Assembly: GCF_002007235.1 (NCBI RefSeq)
Contig: NZ_MUHW01000002.1
Span: forward strand, 186,001 to 250,000
DNA from: Oribacterium sp. C9
GTDB taxonomy: Bacteria; Bacillota; Clostridia; Lachnospirales; Lachnospiraceae
Direction: 5' to 3'
Length of the DNA: 64,000 nt
Of this stretch, positions 16,800 to 26,416 are shown in pieces. Below the pieces are notes generated by a model that was given only the letters and a program-made list of their open reading frames with translations, was not told the origin of the DNA and made no database searches. Position 1 is the stretch's first letter, and each line of letters opens with the position of its first letter. The position numbers and the translations under genes were made by a program.

Positions 16800-17834
16800 T
16801 CAAACCTTCCTGTTTCCTTTCAGAACTTCTCTATAATCCTCAAGATTTTTTCTCAGAAGCTTCGGTATCTGAAGCTCATACGGACATTTGCTTATACACT
16901 TTCCGCAATTTACACACTGTTCGATCTTTTCCATTTCTTTCTGCCAATGCTCGCTGAGCCAGGCCTTACTGGGGGCACGCCTCAGCATAAGAGACATCCT
17001 GTTGCAGCTGTTTATCTCTATTCCCACCGTACATGGCATACAGTAACCGCAGCCACGGCAGAATTCACCCATCAGCTCATCTCTCTCAGCCTTAATGAAG
17101 TCAAATATCTCATCATCCATAACAGGTGTCTCATCCATATAGGAGAGCCACTCATCGAGTTCCGATTCTCTTTGAATTCCCCAGATGGGCACTGCACCAT
17201 CAAACTGGGATATGAATGCCATGGCAGCCTTTGAATCAGTGATCAGTCCGCCCGCCAGACCCTTCATACCGATAAAGCCCACGTTATGCTGATTTGCCAG
17301 TTCGATAAGCTCGATTTCCTTTTCCGAAGCAAGGTAACTCATGGGATACTGAACAGTGTCATAGAGCTCAGATTCTATAAGCTCCTTTGCAATTCCCAGT
17401 TTATGAGCTGTCCCGGAAATAAACCGGATCTTTCCCTGCCTTCTTGCCTCCTCCATGCATTCATACATTCCGCTTCCGTCTCCAGGTCTGTAGCAGGTAT
17501 TCATCATGTGGAACTGGTAGATGTCCAGATAATCGGTCTTCAGGTTGGTTAATGTTGTTTCGAGATCCTTCCAAAAATCATCCGGTGTAGTCGCCTTCGT
17601 TTTAGACGCAATGAATATGTCTTTACGATCTACATATCCCGTCCCGAATGCTTCTCCCAGCTTCACTTCACTGTCGCTGTAAGCCCTTGCGGTATCAAAA
17701 AAGCGAATGCCTCCGTCATAAGCCTTTCTCAATATCTTTACAGCTTCTTCCAAAGGTACTCTCTGGATCGGCAAAGCTCCGAATCCATTCTGCGGCACCT
17801 CAATTCCGGTACGTCCTAAAACAACATTTTTCAT
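16800..17834 (-). CDS. aldo/keto reductase with C-terminal ferredoxin-like domain
   Basis: 344 aa. AKR barrel (residues 1-260) with FFDTARAYSDSEVKLGEAF, the catalytic Asp/Tyr region, Lys in IASKTKA and His in YQFHMMN. The C-terminus adds a Cys-rich Fe-S part: CRGCGYCMPCTVGIEINSC and CVNCGKCISKCPYELQIP, two 4Fe-4S sets. This fused type is common in anaerobes, and the substrate is usually unknown. Monocistronic, with a strong hairpin downstream; start preceded by GGAGG. Confidence 0.88.
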   Translation of the reverse strand: MKNVVLGRTGIEVPQNGFGALPIQRVPLEEAVKILRKAYDGGIRFFDTARAYSDSEVKLGEAFGTGYVDRKDIFIASKTKATTPDDFWKDLETTLTNLKTDYLDIYQFHMMNTCYRPGDGSGMYECMEEARRQGKIRFISGTAHKLGIAKELIESELYDTVQYPMSYLASEKEIELIELANQHNVGFIGMKGLAGGLITDSKAAMAFISQFDGAVPIWGIQRESELDEWLSYMDETPVMDDEIFDFIKAERDELMGEFCRGCGYCMPCTVGIEINSCNRMSLMLRRAPSKAWLSEHWQKEMEKIEQCVNCGKCISKCPYELQIPKLLRKNLEDYREVLKGNRKV

Positions 17835-17980
17835 AGCAGAACCTCCATCTGTAACAGTTTTCCATTTAATATCCGACCAAAACTCAACTGGTTTGTGTTT
17901 TTTTGATTATACCATGCTGTAAGCCTGTACCTTATAATACGCCCAAAATATTATATGGAAAAACCTGCGTACAGATTAAA

Positions 17981-19276
17981 TCATTCAGAAAAAGTACCAT
18001 AACCGGCGGTTGCCTCGTCTATAGTCATTACGCCTGTGCCGACTCCATAAACAGCCTGTCTTAACTGTTTGACCGCATCATCCGTCAAGCCGAATTCTTC
18101 CGGCGACAAAATGCGGGATTCAGGAACATTTCCGAATGCGGCATACATATTGTCAAAGGACAGATCCCTGGTCGGTGACATAAGTCCCTTACTTTGCGCC
18201 ATTCTGTTCAACTCACGTGATGTTATCAGGAAGCGCATGAATTCATTGACCATATGAATATTCGGACTATTCTTGTTGACAGAGAACTGCAGGTTAGGTA
18301 TGTCAAGAAAATAAGCGCCTTCCTCCGACATGGGAACCGGAACAAATGTATATGTAAAGGGCTTTGAAATAAATGCCTCAGAGCGGCTCTCACGCTTTTT
18401 TGTTCCGGAAACGGTATCTCCCGAGCAAGTCATCATCGGCACATCACCTTCAAAAAACCTAAGTATCACTGCATCATAATTGTTCTCTATCTCTGAGCAG
18501 GCCTCAAGATCCACACAGCCGTCCTTCAGAAACTGTACGATCTTCTCAAGAGAGGGTCTCAAATACTCTCCTGCTGAAGACTCCAGAGCATTGAGCTTTC
18601 TGACTGCCTCCGCATCATTCGCTACTGTTCCACAGAAGTATGGATAGATCGTCACTGTGAAAAGTGAAGTTTTCTCTGCTTTTGAGAAACCCATCATAGG
18701 ATTTTTATATCCCTTTTCACGAAAAGCTTCACATACTTCCACCAATTCCGTATAGGTAGTGGGAACCTTCAGACCTTCCTTTTCAAAAAGATCATTGTTC
18801 ACAAGCATACCGTAGGTGTTAGAGAAAACAGGAACCATAGGAAGAGTACCGTCATTCGTATTAAGGATAATATTGCTGCGAATGCAGTTCAGGTCAAGTC
18901 CCAGTGCAGGATCTGACAGATCCTCGGCATGATCTATAGACGCTTTATACTGTTCCCGGCCATACATCCAGGAATTGTTGACATATATATCCGGAGCATC
19001 CTTTCCATTCAGGACTGTGCCGATCATGTTGTTATAATCATCGACCTTCGTAAATTTCAGTTCCACATTCGGATAATACTCATTGAAGCGGTCAAATTCG
19101 GCTTCCAGAGCCTCGAAATTGTCATAACCTCCGGCAACGTTTATATTACAGCTCAGAGAAGTATCCAGAGATGGCTTAAAACCCTCCTCAGTCTCCGCTT
19201 CCTTCTTTTCTGAACCGCATGCCGACAGAACCATTACCATCAGCACAATTAAAGATATATACATAGACTTCTTCAT
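17981..19276 (-). CDS. extracellular solute-binding lipoprotein (ABC family 1)
   Basis: 431 aa from the ATG at 19276, chosen because GGAGG lies 5 nt upstream and the protein then starts with a lipoprotein signal peptide (MKKSMYISLIVLMVMVLSAC, lipobox LSAC). The rest fits type-1 sugar-binding proteins (YPNVELKF, APDIYVNNSWMYG, GMLVNNDLFEKEGLKVP, FINKNSP-like SVNKNSPN). No permease or ATPase genes are near. It follows a membrane hybrid kinase by 80 nt on the same strand, so it may feed a ligand to that kinase instead of a transporter. Confidence 0.85.
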   Translation of the reverse strand: MKKSMYISLIVLMVMVLSACGSEKKEAETEEGFKPSLDTSLSCNINVAGGYDNFEALEAEFDRFNEYYPNVELKFTKVDDYNNMIGTVLNGKDAPDIYVNNSWMYGREQYKASIDHAEDLSDPALGLDLNCIRSNIILNTNDGTLPMVPVFSNTYGMLVNNDLFEKEGLKVPTTYTELVEVCEAFREKGYKNPMMGFSKAEKTSLFTVTIYPYFCGTVANDAEAVRKLNALESSAGEYLRPSLEKIVQFLKDGCVDLEACSEIENNYDAVILRFFEGDVPMMTCSGDTVSGTKKRESRSEAFISKPFTYTFVPVPMSEEGAYFLDIPNLQFSVNKNSPNIHMVNEFMRFLITSRELNRMAQSKGLMSPTRDLSFDNMYAAFGNVPESRILSPEEFGLTDDAVKQLRQAVYGVGTGVMTIDEATAGYGTFSE

Positions 19277-19356
19277 CTTTACCTCCAAGTGACATGCACG
19301 AATCAGGTTAACTTGAATTCGTATTTGTACCGCCAAATAAGTGTGAAAGTTCACTT

Positions 19357-21897
19357 TTATTCTTTTTCATTCATCTCCTTGATTTTTCGAATCTCTCTGA
19401 TGACCATTTTCATATCCACCGGCTTTGAGATATGTCCGTTCATACCTGCATTCAGACACTCTGTTATGTTTTCGGAGAATGCATCTGCTGTCATAGCGAT
19501 GATCGGAATGGTTGAAGCACGGGAATTCTCTAACTTCCGGATCTCTCTGGTCGCATCGAGTCCGTTCATCTCCGGCATCTGCACATCCATGAATATAAGA
19601 TCATATCTGCCATCCCCGGCTGTGCGCATCCTTTCCACGCAGATACGTCCGTTTTCCGCACGTTCACAGTTGATACCCAACATGTTAAGCATACATGATA
19701 TGATTTCCCAGTTAACATCGATATCTTCCGCAATAAGGATGTTCATTCCTTTCAGATCCGAATCGTCTTCTTCAGCTTCGACAGATTTTATTTCCGTACC
19801 AAGAAACTCTTTAAGCTTATTATCGAATGTGGACCGGAATACCGGCTTAGTGACAAATCCATCCGCCCCTGCCTCTTTTGCATTATCCTCGATATCTGAC
19901 CAGTCATAGGCAGAAACAATTACTATAGGTTTATCTGCATCAACCTGACTCCTTATCCTGCAGATCATTTCGACCACATCCATATCCGGCATTTTACTGT
20001 CAATGATTACAATTCTGTAATCCCTTCCGGACTCATGCCTGCGGACAATCATTTCAAGTGCTTCTGTCCCGCTGTGCGCCTGCTCAGCCACAGCACCCAT
20101 AGATTCAAGCTCCTCTGCCGCCGTTCTCAGGAAAATCTCATCTTCATCCGCAATGAGTACATCGATCCCGTCAAAACGGCTTTCATCCGGCTGTCTTTCA
20201 GCTACAGGTATATCCAACACGACAGTGAAGGTCGTCCCCCTGCCCTGCTCGCTCTTACATTCGATCCTTCCACCCATGAGATCCACCATCTGCTTCGTAA
20301 TAGCCAGACCTAGACCTGTTCCCTGAATACTACTGACGCGACTGTCTGTCTGCCGTGAGAAAGGCTCATACATGGTTTCCATAAATTCCGGACTCATACC
20401 GATGCCAGAATCCGCAACTATATAAGTCAGCCGAGCAGATCCCTGTACAGTGCTATATTCCTCTCGCATATCTACGCTTACACTTCCGCCGGGTTCCGTA
20501 TACTTTATAGCATTGGAAAGTATGTTGATATAAATCTGATTCAGACGAAGCTGATCCGTATAAAGATTTTCCTTTTCCATATGATGAATGTGAAAACTGA
20601 ATTTCATCTCCTTTTCTCTGACCATGGGCTGTGAAATGTTCACAAGATTCTCTACTGTTTCCACAATAGAAAAGGTCAGTGGGTTCAATTTCAGTTTGCC
20701 ACTTTCCACCTTTGAGATATCCAGAATATCATTTATCAGTGTCAGCAGATGATTGCTGGCAAGACTGATCTTACGAAGGTTCTCCTCTGTTGACTTCGCA
20801 TCTCCGAGATTCTTTCTGGCTATGGTCGTAAGACCTATTATGGCATTCATGGGGGTACGAATATCATGGGACATGGCAGAGAGAAAATCTGTCTTTGCCT
20901 TATTTGCAGATTCCGCTTCCATGACCGCTACCTGAAGGCGCCGGTTCAATTGCATCATATAAAACTGGTCAAAGAGGAACAGTATCAGTAAGCCGGTGGA
21001 AATAACTCCGGGCAGCAGCCAGTTTTCCATATCTGCCTCCAGATCCTCCGCAGGCACGAAACCAAGAAGTGTCCACCCGGTCGTGGCAACGACGGGAGTA
21101 AATGCAAGTATGCATTCCTTTCCATGAGAGTTCAGCATCGAGATAGATCCTGTCGAAGAAGTGATCCTGTCGAACAGTTCCTTCGACGAAGTGGGATCTG
21201 TAGAATTATAGGATTTATAAAACTCAAAAAAACTCGAGTTTTTAAAGCTGTAGCCTTTAAGAATGTAATCGCCGTCGGCATCGATCATGGAGAGCTCAGC
21301 ATTTGCAAACTCTTCCTGCGGAAAGACCCATTTCTGTTCAAGCTCCGAGATCGGAATCACTCTCATAAGGACTGCATCTTTGTATGTTCCGCTCTCCGGG
21401 TCTTGCAATGTGACTCTGTTGCAGAAAGCCAGTGACTGCTCACCGTTCATCGGATTCGTATAAGTGCGGGTAATGTTTATCGACTCTCCGATATCAGAAA
21501 TCCAGCTCGCATCCTCCAGGAGATCAACCCGTTCATAGGAAACAGAATAGTCATCGGTCGTTCCCTGTTTCGGCTGGTTGGAAAGACCTCTAAGCGTATC
21601 TAAAAAAATCAGATGTGTTGAACTATCCTCTATAACATGTGAAGCACGAAGATAATCCATCGCCTCTTTTATCGTCATGTTCCCTCTGTTGATGTATTGT
21701 GCCCATGCATCGCAGATACGCTGCTCTCCCTCCAGATAATTCTCCGTCACCCGTTCCATGGTAACTGTCGTCTTTTCAAAGTGCTCTATCTGTCTGCGGT
21801 AGGAATCTCTGTTTTCAAATCTGGAGTAGAGTACAACAAAGGTCAATATGGCCGCCATTATAATCACATTGACAATGATAACAAAAGATTTTTTCAT
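19357..21897 (-). CDS. hybrid sensor histidine kinase with Cache-like sensor and two receiver domains
   Basis: 846 aa. TM helix (about 5-24), extracellular Cache-like domain (about 30-285), TM helix (about 292-312), HisKA with FLSAMSHDIRTPMNAIIGL, HATPase with VADSGIGMSPEF and GTGLGLAITKQMVDLMGG. Receiver 1 (about 578-695) has acidic pair DE, acceptor Asp in IIDSKMPDMD and Lys in VTKP; receiver 2 (about 712-835) has acceptor Asp in IFMDVQMPEMNG and ISKP. No HPt or output domain is fused, so the phosphate target lies elsewhere. Paired with the solute-binding lipoprotein downstream. Confidence 0.9.
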   Translation of the reverse strand: MKKSFVIIVNVIIMAAILTFVVLYSRFENRDSYRRQIEHFEKTTVTMERVTENYLEGEQRICDAWAQYINRGNMTIKEAMDYLRASHVIEDSSTHLIFLDTLRGLSNQPKQGTTDDYSVSYERVDLLEDASWISDIGESINITRTYTNPMNGEQSLAFCNRVTLQDPESGTYKDAVLMRVIPISELEQKWVFPQEEFANAELSMIDADGDYILKGYSFKNSSFFEFYKSYNSTDPTSSKELFDRITSSTGSISMLNSHGKECILAFTPVVATTGWTLLGFVPAEDLEADMENWLLPGVISTGLLILFLFDQFYMMQLNRRLQVAVMEAESANKAKTDFLSAMSHDIRTPMNAIIGLTTIARKNLGDAKSTEENLRKISLASNHLLTLINDILDISKVESGKLKLNPLTFSIVETVENLVNISQPMVREKEMKFSFHIHHMEKENLYTDQLRLNQIYINILSNAIKYTEPGGSVSVDMREEYSTVQGSARLTYIVADSGIGMSPEFMETMYEPFSRQTDSRVSSIQGTGLGLAITKQMVDLMGGRIECKSEQGRGTTFTVVLDIPVAERQPDESRFDGIDVLIADEDEIFLRTAAEELESMGAVAEQAHSGTEALEMIVRRHESGRDYRIVIIDSKMPDMDVVEMICRIRSQVDADKPIVIVSAYDWSDIEDNAKEAGADGFVTKPVFRSTFDNKLKEFLGTEIKSVEAEEDDSDLKGMNILIAEDIDVNWEIISCMLNMLGINCERAENGRICVERMRTAGDGRYDLIFMDVQMPEMNGLDATREIRKLENSRASTIPIIAMTADAFSENITECLNAGMNGHISKPVDMKMVIREIRKIKEMNEKE

Positions 21898-22031
21898 GCT
21901 CTGTCTCCAAAATAAGTTCTTCTACTTCATCCGTCTGTTCTCTACGTCAGGCATGCTGCCTTTCGAATCCTATCCCTTTTCTAAATAATTTCGTCAAATA
22001 TGCTATTTTCCATAACATCATGTAAATACAT

Positions 22032-22070
22032 CAAAAAACGCTTAACTCACAGTAATACTGTAAGCTAAGC
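22032..22070 (-). terminator. terminator at the end of the Xre-DinD islet
   Basis: Stem CGCTTA.CT.ACAGT / ACTGT.AG.TAAGCG with loop AAT, followed on the reverse strand by TTTTTT. It is about 137 nt after the 315-aa gene stop. The rest of the gene-free stretch 21898-22206 is the AT-rich upstream region of the hybrid kinase plus the tail of the islet transcript; I see no other feature. Confidence 0.75.
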
Positions 22071-22206
22071 GCACTTCTACGATCTTTATTTTGTTTTATA
22101 TGACAGCTTATGACATCACATCTTTTGCAGTAACACTACAGTCTCATCTGTTGTTTCGTTGAGCAACCGAATTTCATAATATCATATGCTACCTCAGGCG
22201 TTACGC

Positions 22207-23154
22207 CTATTCTGTATAAACGTCTTTCGTTATTGTTTTTGAATAAGCAAAATCAATGTCGCCGTCTATAAGCACAACATCTCTATACATATTAGGATTA
22301 AGAAGCTTTATCACTTCAGTCTGAGAAATATAGAAGCTTATCCCAGGAGCATCACAACACATAAGATCTACCCCAGCATCCTCAACATTTTTATTAGTGA
22401 TCAGATATAAAATGTTCTCCAAGCAGCTATACTTTCTGTAGTCTCTCATGCCCGGATCATGTCCATAATTCTTATCAGAGTTATCCTTATCATAATCATA
22501 TGTTGGAACAATCAAGTCGTTGTTCTCAACCCTTAATTCATCAAAGGCATATCCGTCATCATATACTGAAAAAAACACACCCCGGCCAACAATAAAACTT
22601 TCAAGATACGGCGTACATTCTTTAATGTGAATGTATTGCTGAATTTGAAGGTCGTTCTTTTTGAGAACATCGGTATTAATCAATTCAAAAAGTTGCCTTC
22701 TACTGTGATTGATACATTCAATCAAATCCCTTTTCGAAACCAACTTGTCTTTTTCATTTTCAATTTCCTTTACAAAATCAACCTCTTCAATATACTCACT
22801 AACGCTCTGAAAGCCTGTATTCTTTGCTTTATCCTCAAACATTTTTCCGGCCATCATAAGTTTGAGTGGATAAAGACTCTTTATCGCCTCAGTATTATTA
22901 CGTAAGGTCTCAACTCGCGTTATCTCGATGTGCTTAAACTTCTTCATTACATCTATATCAGACAATAGGATAGTATTAAAATCAGTTTCCGAAACCAGCG
23001 CAGGCAGATCCTTAAAATGTTTAACGGCACCAGAGTGTTCCATCTGCAACTGTTCGATACTCTTGCATCCGAATACCATCCTAACATCCTTTGCCAACAA
23101 GTACACTTTGTCTCCAATGATTATTCTGGTTTTAAATACATCAATCTTATTCAT
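22207..23154 (-). CDS. uncharacterised protein of the DinD islet
   Basis: 315 aa, not confidently recognised. The N-terminus ([23 protein letters not shown]) has a weak feel of phage Bro-N/KilA-type DNA-binding proteins, which often sit beside DinD-like genes. The middle is Lys/Glu-rich and helical ([26 protein letters not shown]), and the C-terminal half is acidic with many Tyr and Asp residues ([29 protein letters not shown]). No TM helix or signal peptide. Its start overlaps the DinD stop by 8 nt, so translation is coupled. It is more AT-rich than its flanks, consistent with transfer. Confidence 0.65.
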   Translation of the reverse strand: MNKIDVFKTRIIIGDKVYLLAKDVRMVFGCKSIEQLQMEHSGAVKHFKDLPALVSETDFNTILLSDIDVMKKFKHIEITRVETLRNNTEAIKSLYPLKLMMAGKMFEDKAKNTGFQSVSEYIEEVDFVKEIENEKDKLVSKRDLIECINHSRRQLFELINTDVLKKNDLQIQQYIHIKECTPYLESFIVGRGVFFSVYDDGYAFDELRVENNDLIVPTYDYDKDNSDKNYGHDPGMRDYRKYSCLENILYLITNKNVEDAGVDLMCCDAPGISFYISQTEVIKLLNPNMYRDVVLIDGDIDFAYSKTITKDVYTE

Positions 23155-23989
23155 GAAGTTTTCCTGATTTCTCAGCCAGCTGTTTATCTTCCTTTTGTAC
23201 CCTCCGCTCCAGTTTTCTTATGTCCTCAGAAGGCGGTAGATTTTCAGGTTTGATTCCTCTCTGTCCAAGCATATCTCTAACCGAAGTATTATTGTCAACG
23301 TGTTCTTCCGTAATGGCCGACTCTCCCTGTAAATCCTTTTCTTCAACATTATAGTTTGTCATCTCTGTTGCAAGGTTTTTTGCTGCAATTGTAAGCGTTG
23401 GTAAGAAATCGGCAAGCGGTCGTGAATCCTTAACGCCCAGCCTTTCTTTCATTTCTTTGGTAGTAAACCCTCCGAATAAAGCTTGATCACCTTTAGAACG
23501 TATTCTTGCGAAACCGGCATCGTCCACTCCTCGCTCATAGATATTCTGAGACAGCCGCTTTTCCGATTCACGAAGCTTACCACGAGCCTCCGTTCTTTCT
23601 ATGTAGGCAATTCTTTCTTCTATAAGTTCCTGCTTTCTTGTTTGCACCGCAAAATAACTCTGTGCAAATGCAATCTGCTCCTTTCGCGGATCTCCATTTT
23701 CAGCAATAAGATAGCATGCATATCGGGTAAGCATATAGTCATCAACTTCTCGATTACCACCCTTACCTATTTTTATCATTTTGCTGACGTCAGCAAAATG
23801 ATCTGATACGGCTATCCCATTGTTTTCACATGAGATTTTTGCTTTTTCTATAGTTTTCTCAAAGTTCCTCCACTGAACATAATCAAGAAGTTCCATTAAC
23901 TCACGAGCATACCAAAACTCTACATCATTTTGTTCATGCCTGATATCATCAAATCTTTTCTTATAATCTGCTATGGCTTTCTTTTCCAT
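23147..23989 (-). CDS. dinD: DNA-damage-inducible protein D (DinD) family
   Basis: 280 aa, standard DinD length. Residues about 20-120 form the Bro-N-like N-terminus ([64 protein letters not shown]). The C-terminal part includes [23 protein letters not shown], characteristic of the family. In E. coli DinD inhibits RecA filament activity and is SOS-induced. Here it is the middle gene of a three-gene operon under an Xre-controlled promoter, which suggests a phage- or defence-derived module. No LexA box was recognised; the operator is the Xre-type palindrome at 24457-24497. Confidence 0.88.
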   Translation of the reverse strand: MEKKAIADYKKRFDDIRHEQNDVEFWYARELMELLDYVQWRNFEKTIEKAKISCENNGIAVSDHFADVSKMIKIGKGGNREVDDYMLTRYACYLIAENGDPRKEQIAFAQSYFAVQTRKQELIEERIAYIERTEARGKLRESEKRLSQNIYERGVDDAGFARIRSKGDQALFGGFTTKEMKERLGVKDSRPLADFLPTLTIAAKNLATEMTNYNVEEKDLQGESAITEEHVDNNTSVRDMLGQRGIKPENLPPSEDIRKLERRVQKEDKQLAEKSGKLHE

Positions 23990-23999
23990 ACGAATCCCC

Positions 24000-24416
24000 C
24001 TATAGTTCAGGCTTTTCTATTACACGGACCTTCATAAGCGGTTCCGTTCCCCCCTGATATGGTTCTGACGCCCTCACATCATAAAGATTCTTGTCAATAT
24101 TGTCTGAAATATTATATTGAAGATGCCTAAGAACGTGCCAGATATCAATAAGATTCTGACATGTGTCACTTTTATAAGAATCACGGAACATAGTATTCAA
24201 GGCCGCGCGTAGTTTTTCTGTCAGTTCATCCCTTGCCTTAATCCATTCGTGAAATTTCCTGTCATTATCAGGATCTTCCTTGTCATAGAAGAAGCGATCT
24301 TCCGCTATGATATCAACAACCAGATCCGGTTGATTCATTAGAATTCGCCCATATACTTCTGCTGATAAAATCAACAAATTAAGCTGTTCTTCTGTCATCT
24401 CCACTTCCAATTTCAT
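24000..24416 (-). CDS. small uncharacterised protein, first gene of the DinD operon
   Basis: 138 aa, soluble. The helical N-terminus ([20 protein letters not shown]) leads to an acidic segment ([27 protein letters not shown]) and a helical C-terminal half. It resembles in style the small proteins found near phage and conjugative-element regulators, but I name no family. It is first behind the Xre-controlled reverse promoter and lies 10 nt upstream of dinD. Its position would fit an antitoxin, anti-repressor or accessory factor, which is inference only. Confidence 0.65.
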   Translation of the reverse strand: MKLEVEMTEEQLNLLILSAEVYGRILMNQPDLVVDIIAEDRFFYDKEDPDNDRKFHEWIKARDELTEKLRAALNTMFRDSYKSDTCQNLIDIWHVLRHLQYNISDNIDKNLYDVRASEPYQGGTEPLMKVRVIEKPEL

Positions 24417-24431
24417 AATCCAACACCTTCC

Positions 24432-24460
24432 TTGACATTCAATGTCTTGATTTATATAAT
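24432..24460 (+). promoter_or_regulatory. consensus promoter of the xre gene
   Basis: TTGACA (24432-24437), 17-nt spacer, TATAAT (24455-24460): a perfect sigma-A consensus. Predicted start of RNA is near 24467, inside the palindromic operator. Confidence 0.85.
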
Positions 24461-24497
24461 ATTACCAATGGTAATATTATAACGTTACCATTGGTAA
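24457..24497. promoter_or_regulatory. paired Xre operators between divergent promoters
   Basis: Site 1 (24457-24479): arms TAATATTACC and GGTAATATTA around AAT. Site 2 (24485-24497): TTACC-ATT-GGTAA. Both share the core TTACC-N3-GGTAA. Site 1 overlaps both -10 boxes and site 2 fills the spacer of the reverse promoter, so one repressor could control both directions. Confidence 0.8.
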
Positions 24498-24504
24498 TTG
24501 TCAA
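24476..24504 (-). promoter_or_regulatory. consensus promoter of the DinD operon
   Basis: On the reverse strand TTGACA (24504-24499), 17-nt spacer, TATAAT (24481-24476): also a perfect sigma-A consensus, back to back with the xre promoter. Predicted start near 24469. Confidence 0.85.
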
Positions 24505-24516
24505 GGAGAGCTACCT

Positions 24517-24873
24517 ATGAATGAATTAACCTACACTCTTATTCCTGAACGCCTTAAATCCGCGAGGGAACATCTTAACCTTTCCAAAGCAGAAGCCGCA
24601 AGACGAATTGGATTAACTGCCGCATCCTACGTCAGATATGAAGCGGGTGATCGTAGTCCTTCTCCGCAGGTCTTAATGTCCATAGCAGAAAAATTGGAGA
24701 CGTCCGTTGCCTACTTATCAGGAGAAACTAATGATATTTCTTCTGATATTGTTAGCATTCATAAGGATAGCGATCCTCTCTTATTTGAACTTATAAAAAA
24801 TACGCAAAACGCAGATGAAGCAACTATACAGCGATTAATTACCTATTACCAGCAACTGACAAAAAATGATTAG
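24517..24873 (+). CDS. Xre-family repressor of the DinD islet
   Basis: 118 aa. Helix-turn-helix domain at about 11-65 (RLKSAREHLNLSKAEAARRIGL, SYVRYEAGDRSPSPQVLMSIAEKLETS), followed by a short acidic linker and a helical C-terminus that could dimerise. AAGGAG ribosome site 9 nt before the ATG. Divergent from the DinD operon, with twin palindromic operators between them, so autoregulation and repression of the operon are likely. Its stop overlaps the rlmD stop by 4 nt. No Ser/Lys autocleavage protease domain is present, so induction would need another signal. Confidence 0.9.
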   Translation: MNELTYTLIPERLKSAREHLNLSKAEAARRIGLTAASYVRYEAGDRSPSPQVLMSIAEKLETSVAYLSGETNDISSDIVSIHKDSDPLLFELIKNTQNADEATIQRLITYYQQLTKND

Positions 24874-26363
24874 TTATTCTTATCGTTTTTCTTATCTTCC
24901 TCTGCGTCCTTAATCTTATAATAATCTTCCATATCCAACTTAAGCGGAATATAATCCTTTGCATTTCGCAGTCGCTCGAGCAGACAACAGGTCTCCACAT
25001 GTACCGTCTGTGGGAAATTATCTACCGGTCGTACATGTTTAATCTCATATCCGCTGGATCTCAGATACTTTACGTCTCTTGCCAGTGTTGCCGAATCGCA
25101 GCTCACATACACAAGCTTTTCCGGCGCCATCTGTACTATAGTTGCAAGTGCTTTCTCATCGCAGCCCTTCCTCGGTGGATCTACACACACCACATCTATA
25201 CGCTCCTTCGGATGCTTCTCATACCATTCCGGAAGAACCTCCTCAGCTGCTCCGACATAAAACTCGGCATTCTCTATGCCGTTTATCTCTGCATTCTGCC
25301 TTGCATCCCTGATAGCTTCAGGGATGATCTCAACACCATATACATGCTTCGCCTTACGAGACATGAACAGAGAAATAGTGCCGATTCCGCAGTAAAGATC
25401 CCAGACATTTTCCGTACCCTTCAGCTCCGCAAATTCAAGAGCAGCACCATACATCTTCTCCGTCTGAACCGGATTTACCTGATAGAAGCTGAGAGGTGAG
25501 ATTCGGAACTTAACATCCCCTATGAAATCCTCGATGAAACCGGGACCGTAAAGATCAACTATCTTCGTTCCCATGATAACATTGGTCCTCTCCATGTTCA
25601 CACTAAAGCTGAGAGAATCAACTTTCACATCGCATAAATCAGAGCATTCATTTCCTCCGCACAGTGAGCCCACCAGCTCTTCTCCATGTGGAAGCTCGGT
25701 TCCGTTTATAACGAGACACACCATCCTCTGTCCTGTGGTAAAGCCCTTTCTGATGAGCACATGCCTTACCAGTCCCTTGCCGGTCTTCTCATCATACGGG
25801 TCAATGTTAAAGGCCTCCATCCATGTGATGATACGGTCAAGTATCACCTTGTTGTCAGTAACTCCCAGAAGACAATCCTCACACTCTATGACATCATGTG
25901 TACGTCCCGCATAAAATCCCGCTATGATCTTCCCCTCTTTATCTCTTGAAATCGGGAATTGGGCTTTGTTTCTGTAACGGAAAGGCTCAGCCATACCGAC
26001 TATAGGTTCAAACACCTCATGAAGCAATCCATCTTCCACCTCGCCGATACGACGAAGATTGTTGTATACCTTTTCCTGTTTAAATTTAAGCTGAGCCTCG
26101 TAACTCATCTGCTGAAGCTGACAGCCTCCGCAGCGTCTCGCTATGACGCACTCCGGCTCCTGACGATCATCACTTTTTTCCAAAACCTTTACAAGTCTCG
26201 CAAAGCCGTAATTCTTCTTGACTTTTGTAGCTGCTGCCAGAACTGTATCACCGATAACAGTATCCTTTATGAACCATACAAACCCTTCTCCGGTCTTGCC
26301 GATTCCCAGACCTTCGCTGGAAAAATCCTCTATTTTTACTGTAAACTGCTCATTTTTAGTCAT
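24870..26363 (-). CDS. rlmD: 23S rRNA (uracil-5-)-methyltransferase, RlmD/RumA family
   Basis: 497 aa. N-terminal TRAM domain (about 5-65, IEDFSSEGLGIGK); Fe-S Cys set CVIARRCGGCQLQQM; SAM-binding fold with VWDLYCGIGTISLFMSRKAKHVYGVE; catalytic Cys in VYVSCDSATLARD; and VDPPRKGCDEKAL with the FPQTVHVETCCLL C-terminus. It methylates a uridine of 23S rRNA (or tRNA in some paralogues). Convergent with xre and overlapping it by 4 nt, so the islet's right edge is very tight. A Lys/Asp-rich tail follows the catalytic domain. Confidence 0.92.
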   Translation of the reverse strand: MTKNEQFTVKIEDFSSEGLGIGKTGEGFVWFIKDTVIGDTVLAAATKVKKNYGFARLVKVLEKSDDRQEPECVIARRCGGCQLQQMSYEAQLKFKQEKVYNNLRRIGEVEDGLLHEVFEPIVGMAEPFRYRNKAQFPISRDKEGKIIAGFYAGRTHDVIECEDCLLGVTDNKVILDRIITWMEAFNIDPYDEKTGKGLVRHVLIRKGFTTGQRMVCLVINGTELPHGEELVGSLCGGNECSDLCDVKVDSLSFSVNMERTNVIMGTKIVDLYGPGFIEDFIGDVKFRISPLSFYQVNPVQTEKMYGAALEFAELKGTENVWDLYCGIGTISLFMSRKAKHVYGVEIIPEAIRDARQNAEINGIENAEFYVGAAEEVLPEWYEKHPKERIDVVCVDPPRKGCDEKALATIVQMAPEKLVYVSCDSATLARDVKYLRSSGYEIKHVRPVDNFPQTVHVETCCLLERLRNAKDYIPLKLDMEDYYKIKDAEEDKKNDKNN

Positions 26364-26416
26364 TTTTACCTCTGCTTAAATTATCAATTATATTCGTTTC
26401 TGCCATAGGGCAAGAA

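Noticed and set aside
22207-24873. Complete prophage or integrative element
   Set aside because: No integrase, structural or replication genes and no flanking direct repeats visible; only a small islet is supported.
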